64,000 nt of DNA, taken from assembly GCF_000982955.1 (NCBI RefSeq), contig NZ_KQ058794.1, positions 39,613 to 103,612 on the forward strand. Reading direction: 5' to 3'. Below, piece by piece: positions 34,050 to 42,541 of the stretch. The DNA comes from Micromonospora sp. HK10. GTDB lineage: Bacteria; Actinomycetota; Actinomycetes; Mycobacteriales; Micromonosporaceae. The notes under the pieces are model-generated. The model had not been told where the DNA came from and did not search any database. It worked only from the letters and a program-made list of their open reading frames with translations. Every line of letters begins with the position of its first letter. Position 1 is the first letter of the stretch. Made by a program: the position numbers and the translations under genes.

Positions 34050-35510
34050 ATGACCACCACGACCGGCACCCGGGACTTCCTCCTGCCCGACCTCGGGGAA
34101 GGGCTGAGCGAGGCGGAGATCGTCGAGTGGCGGGTCGCCGTCGGCGACGTGGTGACCGTGGACCAGAGCGTCGTCGAGGTGGAGACCGCCAAGGCCGTCG
34201 TGGACGTGCCCTGCCCGTACGCCGGCCGGGTCGTCGCCCTGCACGGCGCGGCGGGTGAGGTCCGCCCGGTCGGCCAGCCGCTGATCACGATCGCTCCGCT
34301 CGACGGGGAGGCCGAGGGCGACCCGCACGCCACCTACCGCGAGGAGGAACGTGCCGGCTCCGGCAACGTCCTCATCGGGTACGGCACCGGCCACGGCGGC
34401 TCCGGACGGCGGCGGCGCCCCCGGCTGGCCCTCGCTCCCGAACCCGCGGCCGGCGCCTCGGCCGGGCCCGGCGGACCGGGGACGACCGTCCCGCCGACGG
34501 CCGCCGACCCGACCCGGGGCGGCGCGACGGCGACCGTGGGCGGGCCCGCCTCGATGACCGGTAGCGGGCCGCTCGCCGCGGCCTCGACCGGCGGCGCCGG
34601 GAGGCCGGTCCAGGACCGGTCGGCCGGCGCTCCGCTGGTCATCTCCCCGATCGTCCGGCGGCTCGCGAAGGAGCGCGGCGTCGACCTGGCGTCGCTGACC
34701 GGCACCGGGCCCGGCGGCGTGATCCGCCGGGCGGACGTGGAGGCAGCGCTGGCCGCGCCGCTGGCGGCCGTGCCGGACGCGCCCGCGGCGCACGTCGGGC
34801 TCGCCCCGGCCGCCGACGGGGACGTGGTCATTCCGCTCACCGGCATCCGCAAGGCGATCGCGGACAAGCTCTCCCGCAGCCGGCGGGAGATCCCCGAGGT
34901 GACCATCTGGGTCGACGTGGACGCGACCGGGCTGCTGGCGACCCGGGCCGCGATCAACGCCGCCACCCCGGACGCGCCGGTCAGCATCCTGGCCCTGCTG
35001 GCCCGGATCTGCCTCAGCGGGCTGCGAAAGTACCCGCAGCTCAACGCCCACGTCGACACCGAGGGCCAGCGCATCGTCCAGTCGGCCGGCGTGCACCTGG
35101 GCATCGCCGCGCAGACCGACCGGGGGCTGGTCGTGCCGGTGCTCCGCGACGCCCAGCGGCTGACCACCCGGGAGTTGGCCGCCGCCCTGGCCGAGACCAC
35201 CGCCGCGGCCCGGGCCGGCACCCTGCCCCCGGCGCGGCTGACCGGCGGCACCTTCACCTTGAACAACTACGGGGTGTTCGGCGTGGACGGTTCCACCCCG
35301 ATCATCAACCACCCGGAGGCGGCGCTGCTCGGTGTGGGGCGCATCGTGGACAAGCCGTGGGTGGTCGACGGGCAGTTGGCGGTCCGCAAGGTCACCCAGC
35401 TCAGCCTCACCTTCGACCACCGGGTCTGCGACGGCGGGGTGGCCGGCGGGTTCCTCCGCCACGTGGCGGACTGCGTCGAGCAGCCCGCCCTGCTGGTGGC
35501 GAACGTCTGA
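33936..35510 (+). CDS. 2-oxoacid dehydrogenase E2 component (lipoyl acyltransferase)
   Basis: This 524-residue protein (486 from the third ATG at 34050) has an N-terminal lipoyl domain with the modified Lys in VVEVETAKAVVDVP, and an Ala/Pro/Gly linker. An E3-binding domain (SPIVRRLAKERGVDLASLTG) and the catalytic domain with FDHRVCDGG (HxxxDG) follow. The conserved lipoyl domain begins only after MTTTTGTRDFLLPDLGEG. The first 38 residues come from the duplicated 57-bp repeat. The ATG at 33936 overlaps the E1-beta stop, and it is unclear which of the three repeat-linked ATGs is used. A hairpin terminator follows. Confidence 0.93.
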   Translation: MSERTERSEGRERVPGQRGMSERTERSEGRERVPGQSSMTTTTGTRDFLLPDLGEGLSEAEIVEWRVAVGDVVTVDQSVVEVETAKAVVDVPCPYAGRVVALHGAAGEVRPVGQPLITIAPLDGEAEGDPHATYREEERAGSGNVLIGYGTGHGGSGRRRRPRLALAPEPAAGASAGPGGPGTTVPPTAADPTRGGATATVGGPASMTGSGPLAAASTGGAGRPVQDRSAGAPLVISPIVRRLAKERGVDLASLTGTGPGGVIRRADVEAALAAPLAAVPDAPAAHVGLAPAADGDVVIPLTGIRKAIADKLSRSRREIPEVTIWVDVDATGLLATRAAINAATPDAPVSILALLARICLSGLRKYPQLNAHVDTEGQRIVQSAGVHLGIAAQTDRGLVVPVLRDAQRLTTRELAAALAETTAAARAGTLPPARLTGGTFTLNNYGVFGVDGSTPIINHPEAALLGVGRIVDKPWVVDGQLAVRKVTQLSLTFDHRVCDGGVAGGFLRHVADCVEQPALLVANV

Positions 35511-35521
35511 CCCGGGGCGGC

Positions 35522-35547
35522 GCCCGCGGTGGTACACCACCGCGGGC
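35522..35547 (+). terminator. Terminator after the E2 gene
   Basis: A perfect 11-bp stem (35522-35532 with 35537-35547) has the loop TACA and lies 11 nt after the E2 stop. There is no T-tract. Confidence 0.7.
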
Positions 35548-35768
35548 CGCCGTCCCCGACCGCCCGCTCCTTCCCCGCAATTTCCGCGAATTCGCGGCGA
35601 AAGGCGAATCACGGCGGCCCGAATGTCGTACGGAATGGCGATCGCAATACCACTCGATGCGCCCGACCGGTAGCACACCGTGGACAATTTCCGGGGTACG
35701 GCAGCGTCGGAAGTTAGGCCCATGGCCGGGACACCAATGCGGGCGCGCTCTCGATAGAGTCCAGGGCT

Positions 35769-36671
35769 ATGCGGGTCAGCGCACTCCGTCGATGGATGAT
35801 GCCGTCGCTGTGTGGCCCGCTGCTGTTCCTCACCCTGTTCGCCCTGGCCGCCTGCGGGAAGGATGAGCCGGCCGACAGGGCGGCCGCCGAGGCGTTGCTC
35901 TGCCTGTCGCCCGCCGAGCGACCGGCGGTGGCGCGGGCCGCCGTGCTGCTCCGGCTCGCCACCGCCGCACCCGCCGCCGACCAGGTCCACGACGACGGTC
36001 GGGACTGGCCGCTGGAGGAGTGGCGCGGGCAGCACCGGGAGGACTTCGCCCGCGCCTGCGGTGTCGCGGTCGCCGCCGCCCAGCTCGACGAGGGCGGCAC
36101 CGGCGCCGGCTCCGCCGGGTCGACCTGGAAGGTGCTCTGGCCACTGTTGGTCGGCGCGGCGCTGACCCTGCTGACCACCACCGCCACCACCGGCTGGCGG
36201 GAGTGGATGACCGAGGTACGCAAGCACTCCGCCGCGCTGCGCACCGACGCCCGGGCGTTCGTCACCGCCGTCATCGGGTTCATGGACGCGGCAACCGACG
36301 CCAGCCGGCCGGTGCCCCGCGGGGAGACGCTGGACGACCTGCGCACCCGGTTGCAGCTCACCCTGGCGGAGACGCCCCGCCCGGACCGGCACCCCGAGGT
36401 CGGGCGGATGCTCGCCGAGCTGGACGACGGAGCGCTCGGGTCCGGGCTGACAGCCGGCTGGTCGACGCCGGAGGTGCGCCGCCCGCAGGGCGAGCGGGCC
36501 GTGCGGGTGCGCTCCGCCCTCGACGACCTGCGCGCCGGCGTGCGGACGGTCGCCGAGGCCCGGGAACGACCGATCCGCGCGGCCCTGCTGTCCCGCCGCC
36601 GGCATCCCACCCCGCCCCCCGCCGTCGCGGCCGCCGACCCGCCCACCGAGTCCCCACGGAGCATGGCATGA
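35769..36671 (+). CDS. Membrane-anchored hypothetical protein (possible lipoprotein)
   Basis: I do not recognise a family for this 300-residue protein. Its N-terminus has a hydrophobic segment ending in a lipobox-like LFALAACGKD with Cys29. A second hydrophobic helix spans about residues 122-142 (WKVLWPLLVGAALTLLTTT). This gives a short outer domain (30-121) and a cytoplasmic domain (143-300) of helical, charged character. If Cys29 is lipidated, the second helix would be the only crossing. The stop overlaps the next ATG (ATGA). The two following genes encode P-loop ATPases, so it may anchor or sense for them. Confidence 0.7.
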   Translation: MRVSALRRWMMPSLCGPLLFLTLFALAACGKDEPADRAAAEALLCLSPAERPAVARAAVLLRLATAAPAADQVHDDGRDWPLEEWRGQHREDFARACGVAVAAAQLDEGGTGAGSAGSTWKVLWPLLVGAALTLLTTTATTGWREWMTEVRKHSAALRTDARAFVTAVIGFMDAATDASRPVPRGETLDDLRTRLQLTLAETPRPDRHPEVGRMLAELDDGALGSGLTAGWSTPEVRRPQGERAVRVRSALDDLRAGVRTVAEARERPIRAALLSRRRHPTPPPAVAAADPPTESPRSMA

Positions 36672-37765
36672 GTCCGAACGGCGAGCCGCTACGGAACCCG
36701 TTCGACATCAGGGAACTGGGGCCGGCGGCGGAGGGCGCGCTGCAGCCGTGGGGTTATCCCGAGCACGAGCACCTCTACCTGGGGGTGGACCAGACCCAAC
36801 AGGCCTACGATCGGTTCGTCGAGTTCCTGCCGCCGATGCGCAAGGACGGCAAGCAGCCCGGCCGGCTGGTGGTGGTGACGGGCGAGCGTGGATCGGGCAA
36901 GACCTCGCTGATCCACCGGTGTGTCCACCACCTCCAGCAGGCGCTCGCCGACACCACCCTGAAGATCGTCGACCTGACCCGGTACGAGCCGTTCACCCCG
37001 CCGGCGCCCGACGGCCGTTCGGAGCTGTGGAGCTACTTCGACCGGCTCGCCCACCGGGTACTCACCGACGTGCACCTCGAGGACGCCAACTATCCCGAGC
37101 CGGGGACCGCGCCCGCGCCCTCGGCGTACCGGACGCTCAGCAGCCAGCTGCGCTCCCGCGGCGAGTTCGCCGCGATCATCCTGCCGGCCTTCCTCGACCA
37201 GGTGAACAGCCCGGGCCAGGAGGGGGACTTCGCCCCGGAACACCCGGTCCACCACTACATGGGCTTCCGCGTCGAGCGGGTCTTCTTCTTCCTGGAGAGC
37301 CGCAACCCGGACGCGGTCCGGGCCTGGCACCGGCAGCTGGACGGGAACGGAAAGGCCGAGGCGATCGTGCTCAGTCTCGGCCCGCTCAAGGCGAACGACG
37401 GCTGGACCTACGCCAGCGGCCGGCTGGCCCGCAATCCCGACCTGGGCTGGCCGAAGGCCGACAAACAAATGATGGAAAAGCTCGTTCCGGCCGACCCCGG
37501 CTTAACGCTGAGCGCACTGCGTGAGTTGTGTCACGATGTGTGGACGCGGGCGATTGCCGACGGCGACGCCACCATCACCGACGAGCACATCAGCACATTC
37601 TACGAGCGCCAGGCGGAGTCCTTCGAGGAGCGTCGCCCGTACCCGCCGGACGACCCCCCGGTCACGGAGGACCCCGCGGCTCCGCGCACAGGAGGACCAC
37701 CGGAGGCGCCGCAGCCACCAGCGACCGACGAGGACGAGTCAGGGGATCAGACCGATGCCAAGTGA
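36668..37765 (+). CDS. P-loop ATPase, KAP/STAND-like
   Basis: This 365-residue protein has Walker A GERGSGKTSL at residues 72-81, preceded by LVVVTG. The rest is helical, with VFFFLESRNPDAVRAWHRQL near the middle. It lacks a clear Walker B. The conserved opening NPFDIRELGPAAEGALQPWG and the central position of the P-loop recall KAP-type or other AAA-like NTPases with an N-terminal recruitment segment. The C-terminus is a Pro/Asp/Glu-rich tail. The reading frame overlaps the next ATPase by 11 nt. The function is unknown. Confidence 0.75.
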   Translation: MSPNGEPLRNPFDIRELGPAAEGALQPWGYPEHEHLYLGVDQTQQAYDRFVEFLPPMRKDGKQPGRLVVVTGERGSGKTSLIHRCVHHLQQALADTTLKIVDLTRYEPFTPPAPDGRSELWSYFDRLAHRVLTDVHLEDANYPEPGTAPAPSAYRTLSSQLRSRGEFAAIILPAFLDQVNSPGQEGDFAPEHPVHHYMGFRVERVFFFLESRNPDAVRAWHRQLDGNGKAEAIVLSLGPLKANDGWTYASGRLARNPDLGWPKADKQMMEKLVPADPGLTLSALRELCHDVWTRAIADGDATITDEHISTFYERQAESFEERRPYPPDDPPVTEDPAAPRTGGPPEAPQPPATDEDESGDQTDAK

Positions 37766-40109
37766 CCAGGCAGTGCGGCCGACCCCGGACGGTGCCGGTC
37801 GACCCGGGCGCACGCTCTTTCCGGCGGACGGTGTCAACCCCTACCTACCGACCCCGGTGGCCCGGGTCGGCGACAGCGCGACCAGCGTGGTCACCGTGGC
37901 CACCACGGCAGTGGTCCGCGCCAGGGCGGCGCTGGACGAGTACCTGCGCGCGCCGCACACCCCCGAGCAGCCCCGCAAGGGCCGGGTCCTGACGCTCGTG
38001 GGCGACTTCGGCACCGGCAAGACGCACCTGACGGCCGCGCTGCGCCGCCGGGTCCTGGAGTCGGCCCCGGCCGCCGACCCGGTCTATCTCGACGCTCCGA
38101 ACGGGACCTTCGTCGACCTCTACCGGCGATTCATCGCGCAGGTGAAACGCCCGCGGGTGATGGACCTGCTCAGCGACTACTACGCCGAGGTGGTCGCCGA
38201 CGAGCTGGAGGCGACGCCGTACGCCGCCCGGACCGCCGCGCGGCTGCGGCAGGGGGAGATCGACCCGGTCGCGGTGGTCGCCCGGCTGCACCTGCCCGAC
38301 CGGCTGCTGCTGCAACGGATGCAGGCCACCCTGATCAGGGTCACCCGGGACAACGACCTCGGTACGGCCTTCACCCTGCTGCTCCAGCCCGAGGTGCAGA
38401 CGCTGGTCTGGGACTGGCTGACCGGCAACCCGCCCCGGGACTTCCTCCAGGAGCGGGGGATCTTCCGCACCATCGCCACCGACAGCGCCGCGCTGGACGC
38501 GATGGCCGCGTTCGGGCGGCTGCACCGGGACCGGGGCCGTCCCGCGGTGCTGATGATCGACGAGTTCGACCGGGTGTTGTCGGCGGTGGAAAGCCGCAGC
38601 GACTTCGCCGACCGGATGGGGCCGTTCAAGCGGATGCTGGAGGCGGTCGGCGAGTCCGGCGCCTTCGTGGTGCTCGCCGGCATGCCCGAGATAGTCAAGA
38701 TCCCCGACGAGAGCACCCGGCAGCGGCTGGGCGAGATCGTCGAGCTCACCCCGATGACCGTCGCGGAGGTCCAGGAGTTCATCCGGTCGTCGCACCGGGC
38801 CGTCCGGGGGGACGACGCGCTGGAGCCGTTCACCCAGCAGGCGGTGGAGACCCTGGTCGCCCTGACCAAGGGCGTACCCCGACAGTTCATCACCCTCTGC
38901 CACTACCTCTACGGCTGGGCGCAGGGGACGCAGGAGCTGATCAGCCCGGAGGTGGTGCGCCAGGTCAGCGGCGCCCACTTCGACCTCGCCAGCGTGCTCG
39001 ACGTCCGCCGGGAGGTCCACCAGGTCCTCACCAAGGTGGGGATCCGGGTCTCGAGCGGACACCTGCGGGAGCCCGGCGGGGAGGCACCGGTCGACTACTG
39101 GGTCTCCGACTCCCAGGGGGAGTACCGCTGCGCGATCCTGCTCGCCGGCGGGGTGGTGTCCCCGGCCGACGTCACGGAGGTTCGGCAACGCGCCGCCCGG
39201 GCCCGCGCGGAGGCCGGCTCGGTGGAGGTCGTCCTGGTGGTGGTCGGCTACCTGACCGAGGCGTTCGCCGCCCAACTCGTGCCGATCCTCAAGCCCAACG
39301 ACCCGATCGTCTACGGCCGCGAGTCCTTTCCGGAGACCCTCCAGTCGGTGGTCACCGGCGTGCTGCGGCGCCACCGGGAGACGGTCACCGCCAACCCGCT
39401 CGAGGTGATCATCGACGGGGTGGAACGGATCACCCGGCAACAGTCCACCACCCAGGAGCTGATCGAGTACGTGGCGCAGCACCTGGCCGGGATCGGCGAG
39501 ACCACCGAGCGGCAACTGAGCGAGATCCGCCGCGAGGTGGCCAGCACCACCCGGGGCGGCGAACCGCCGGCCTCGGCCCGCTCCGCCGCCACCCCGACGC
39601 TGGCCGCCGTCGACGAGCTCTTCCAGGACGCGTTACGACTGCTCAGCTCCATCGACCGGATGGAGGACGACCTGAGCGCGGTGTTCGTCGAGACGCCGGG
39701 CCGTCCGGCGAACGCCGGGGTGCGCGCCGTGCAGGCGCGGCTCAGACAGCAGGAGGGGTTCAGCCCGCTGGGCACCGCGGTCTTCCTCGGCAAGCTCGTG
39801 CAGGCCTTCCAGCACGCCTTCCTGGACTGGTACGACGCCTCCGAACTGCGCGCCGGCGGCCAGCCGAGCCCGGCCGAGCGGGACCGGCTGGATCGGATCT
39901 GCACCCGATACGAGGCGCTCTACCACGACATCCCGCTGGACGAGCTGAAGAAGCTGGTCGAGTCCAGCGCCCGCGACCCGGAGCACGAGGGCATCGTCTC
40001 CCGGCTGGCCGGCCCGACGATCCGGCTCGACGACATCCGGCGTACCTTCGCCGAACTGGGTGTCCGGGTGGGACGCGCGGTGGACGGTTCGGCGGGCCGG
40101 CCCGGCTGA
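37755..40109 (+). CDS. Large AAA-type ATPase with regulatory C-terminus
   Basis: This 784-residue protein has Walker A GDFGTGKTHLT at residues 83-93, Walker B VLMIDEFDRV (Asp269, Glu270) and sensor-like FVVLAGMPEIVKIP, followed by a winged-helix-like region around residues 360-400. This is the layout of Orc1/Cdc6- or STAND-related ATPases. The C-terminal third holds a Rossmann-like part (RCAILLAGGVVSPADVTEV), coiled-coil stretches (ITRQQSTTQELIEYVAQHL) and a helical end. It ends 33 nt from the convergent antiporter gene. The three-gene operon could be a sensor-effector system; there is no direct proof. Confidence 0.8.
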   Translation: MPSDQAVRPTPDGAGRPGRTLFPADGVNPYLPTPVARVGDSATSVVTVATTAVVRARAALDEYLRAPHTPEQPRKGRVLTLVGDFGTGKTHLTAALRRRVLESAPAADPVYLDAPNGTFVDLYRRFIAQVKRPRVMDLLSDYYAEVVADELEATPYAARTAARLRQGEIDPVAVVARLHLPDRLLLQRMQATLIRVTRDNDLGTAFTLLLQPEVQTLVWDWLTGNPPRDFLQERGIFRTIATDSAALDAMAAFGRLHRDRGRPAVLMIDEFDRVLSAVESRSDFADRMGPFKRMLEAVGESGAFVVLAGMPEIVKIPDESTRQRLGEIVELTPMTVAEVQEFIRSSHRAVRGDDALEPFTQQAVETLVALTKGVPRQFITLCHYLYGWAQGTQELISPEVVRQVSGAHFDLASVLDVRREVHQVLTKVGIRVSSGHLREPGGEAPVDYWVSDSQGEYRCAILLAGGVVSPADVTEVRQRAARARAEAGSVEVVLVVVGYLTEAFAAQLVPILKPNDPIVYGRESFPETLQSVVTGVLRRHRETVTANPLEVIIDGVERITRQQSTTQELIEYVAQHLAGIGETTERQLSEIRREVASTTRGGEPPASARSAATPTLAAVDELFQDALRLLSSIDRMEDDLSAVFVETPGRPANAGVRAVQARLRQQEGFSPLGTAVFLGKLVQAFQHAFLDWYDASELRAGGQPSPAERDRLDRICTRYEALYHDIPLDELKKLVESSARDPEHEGIVSRLAGPTIRLDDIRRTFAELGVRVGRAVDGSAGRPG

Positions 40110-40142
40110 CCCGGCGGGTTCGCGCGGCGCGGGGTCGACGGC

Positions 40143-41390
40143 TCAGCGCAGTTCCCGCTCGACCGCCGGGGCCGCGGCGGCGGGGTCCGCTCCGGCCTGC
40201 ACCGGCGGTACCGGAGGCCCGGGGGGATCGGGGCGGGCGGCGGCCGGGCCCACCGGCGGCGGCTTCGGCCGCCAGCCGTTCTCCAGCACGCCGTTGGTGG
40301 CGGCGTGCAGCACCGCGACCACCAGGATGGCCGGGGCCACCACCCCCACCGTGCCGGGCACGCTCGGCTCCAGCAGGAGGGCGAGGATGATCGCGGTGAT
40401 CCCGTTCTGCTGCCCGAGCGCCAGGTAGGCCCGGTCGCGCCGGCTGATCCGGGCCGGGATGACCAGGCCGACCACGACCTGGGCGGCGAAGGCGGCCAGC
40501 CCCAGCACCAGGCCGGCCCACGGGTCGACCCCCTGGGCCAGGGCCAGTCCCAGCAGGAAGCACGCGGCCAGGAAGGCGCCCTGGGTCACCCGGCCGAGCA
40601 GCCGGCCCAGCGGCGGCCGGAAGAAGAGCCCCAGCAGGGCGACGCCGAGGGCCAGGGAGTAGACGACGGCGACCGCGAGCAGGGCCAGCAGGACCGCCGT
40701 CTCGACGACGGCCGGGCGGACCGCGCCCCCCGGCCGCCGCTGCGCCCGTCCGCCCGGCAGCCGCCGCAGCGCCCCCCACGCCAGCAGGCCGAGCGCGCCC
40801 AGCGCCAGGTTCTGGGCGACGCTGGCACCGATCGAACCGGCGGCGGGACCGACGGTCGCCAGCCGGCCGGTGCCGGCGGAGCCGAGCTGGAGCAGCCAGG
40901 CGGCGCCGTAGACGGTCAGCACCACGGTGATCGGGTCGTCGAACGACGCCCAGGCCGCCAGGAGCGCCTTGGCCCGCGCCGACATCCGGGACCCGGCGGT
41001 CATGGCCGCGACCGCCAGCGGGTCGATCTGGGCCACCGCGAGCCCGAGCACGGCGTAGCGGGGCTCCCGGAAGACGAGGTACATGGTGCCGGCGATCAGC
41101 GCGGCCTTGGCCAGCACCCCGACGGTCACGGCGAGCAGCACGGTGCCGGCGCCGACCCGCAACTCCTCGCGGGAGATGCCGTGGGTGCTGCTGTAGAGGC
41201 CGACGACCAGCAGCGCCCCGGCCACGGCGAGGTAGCCGACGGAGTTCTCCCGGACCTGCACTCCGGCCACGGCGGCCAGCAGCCAGCCGGCGCCGGCGGT
41301 GCCCCCGACCAGCAGGAGCCGGAGCAGTCCCCGGTCGTCGCCGCGCCGGGCGGCCCGGCCCCGTTGAAGGAGCCGACCGATCATGCGCAC
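40143..41390 (-). CDS. Cation:proton antiporter-like membrane protein
   Basis: This 415-residue protein has about eleven membrane helices with the CPA-type layout. It has a helix with AQIDPLAVAAMTAGSRMSAR (Asp in the ion site), ALLAAWASFDDPITVVLTVY with the Asp-Asp pair, and the later GQQNGITAIILALLLEPSVP. It probably exchanges Na+ or K+ for H+. The Pro-rich 50-residue C-terminus is cytoplasmic. I annotate GTG at 41390, after GAGGA; ATG 41384 is an alternative. It is the last gene of the fxsT arm, with an 88-nt gap. Confidence 0.85.
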   Translation of the reverse strand: MRMIGRLLQRGRAARRGDDRGLLRLLLVGGTAGAGWLLAAVAGVQVRENSVGYLAVAGALLVVGLYSSTHGISREELRVGAGTVLLAVTVGVLAKAALIAGTMYLVFREPRYAVLGLAVAQIDPLAVAAMTAGSRMSARAKALLAAWASFDDPITVVLTVYGAAWLLQLGSAGTGRLATVGPAAGSIGASVAQNLALGALGLLAWGALRRLPGGRAQRRPGGAVRPAVVETAVLLALLAVAVVYSLALGVALLGLFFRPPLGRLLGRVTQGAFLAACFLLGLALAQGVDPWAGLVLGLAAFAAQVVVGLVIPARISRRDRAYLALGQQNGITAIILALLLEPSVPGTVGVVAPAILVVAVLHAATNGVLENGWRPKPPPVGPAAARPDPPGPPVPPVQAGADPAAAAPAVERELR

Positions 41391-41478
41391 CGCCCCGTCC
41401 TCGATCTCCGCCCGGTCCCACCGGCGCTATCCGGCCGGCGGCCGGCCGCCGCCCCGGTCGGTGACCCCGCCCGCGTCG

Positions 41479-42507
41479 TCACGGCCAGGCCGCCAGGACG
41501 GCGTCGAGTTGGCGTTCGGCCGAGCTGACCTGCGGCTGGTGCAGCGTCAGGCCGACAATATATCGGGAATCGTCGATCCTGCGGTAGTAGAGAGCACCGT
41601 TCTCGACGTCCAGCACGACGCGGCGGAGCGGGCCGCCGATCGGGACCCGCGCGGTCCGGCCGAGTTCCCGTACGTAGTCCGGCAGTTCGACAGCCACCTG
41701 GGCGTAACGGGCCCGGCGCTCGCCGGCGCTGGCCCACCGGGGCGCGGTGAACCGCCCGTCCCGCAGCACATCCACGCAGAACACCGGGCGGCCGTTCTCG
41801 ACCAGGGTGACCAGGTGCAGGTCGTGCGGTCGCACCGCCGCCCGGCAGACCGCCACGGCCGGGTGGTCCTCGCGTCCGGTGACGGTGAGCGAGGTCGCCG
41901 GGCCGCCCTGCTCCGGGACACCGCCGAGCGAGGACCACCGCTGCTGCGCCGCCCGGAGGATGCCGGAGAGGCCCTCGGTGCGCCAGCCACCGAGGTCGTA
42001 CCGCCGGGCGTGGATCTCGTCGCGGTAGCGCTCCACCGCGTCGGAGAGGGTCGTGTCCACCCGGGTGACCAGCTCGCCGCGTTCCGCCGGGTCGTCTGGC
42101 AGGCGCAGCACCGCGCCGAAGAGGTAGCTGCCCGGGATGATCTGGTCGCAGTAGGCGACCCCCCGCTCGGTCTGGAGGACGAGCCGGATCAGCGTGCCGG
42201 TGCCGAGGCCGGCCAGCCAGTCCTGCAGCGGGTGGTCCATCTGGAAACTGGCCCGGCGGGCCAGCCGGTGGCACGCCTCGCGGGTGCCCTCGGCGCCGTC
42301 GCCGGCGAACCGGTCCTCGTGGTGGTCGCACCGGCCGTCGGTGCACCAGGAGACGTACGCCAGGTCGGCTTCGGCGCGCAACAGCTCCGCGACCCGCTGC
42401 TGCCGGTCGGTGCCGGCGTCCGCCGCACCGCCGGCCACGGCGCTGGCCACGGCGGGGCCGGGATCGGGCTGGTCCGCCGGGGGCGGTCGCTCTTGGTCGG
42501 CGTTCAC
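41479..42507 (-). CDS. Unknown protein in the FxSxx-COOH locus
   Basis: I do not recognise a family for this 342-residue soluble protein. Visible features: an acidic Pro/Asp-rich start, a Cys/His cluster CTDGRCDHHEDRF (about residues 55-67) that could bind metal, a strand-rich middle (GTGTLIRLVLQTERGVAYC), and DLHLVTLVENGRPVFCVDVL near residue 235. It starts 35 nt after the fxsT stop with a strong GAAGGAGG site and a GTG codon, so it belongs to the fxsT operon. It may be an accessory or partner protein for FxsT. There is no signal peptide. Confidence 0.7.
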   Translation of the reverse strand: MNADQERPPPADQPDPGPAVASAVAGGAADAGTDRQQRVAELLRAEADLAYVSWCTDGRCDHHEDRFAGDGAEGTREACHRLARRASFQMDHPLQDWLAGLGTGTLIRLVLQTERGVAYCDQIIPGSYLFGAVLRLPDDPAERGELVTRVDTTLSDAVERYRDEIHARRYDLGGWRTEGLSGILRAAQQRWSSLGGVPEQGGPATSLTVTGREDHPAVAVCRAAVRPHDLHLVTLVENGRPVFCVDVLRDGRFTAPRWASAGERRARYAQVAVELPDYVRELGRTARVPIGGPLRRVVLDVENGALYYRRIDDSRYIVGLTLHQPQVSSAERQLDAVLAAWP

Positions 42508-42541
42508 CGGTGCAGCCTCCTTCGGTGGGTGGGGCGGGCGG

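Noticed and set aside
33462..36605. 1047-codon minus-strand open frame opposite the E1-beta and E2 genes
   Set aside because: It is a shadow of the dehydrogenase operon and has no domain or ribosome site.
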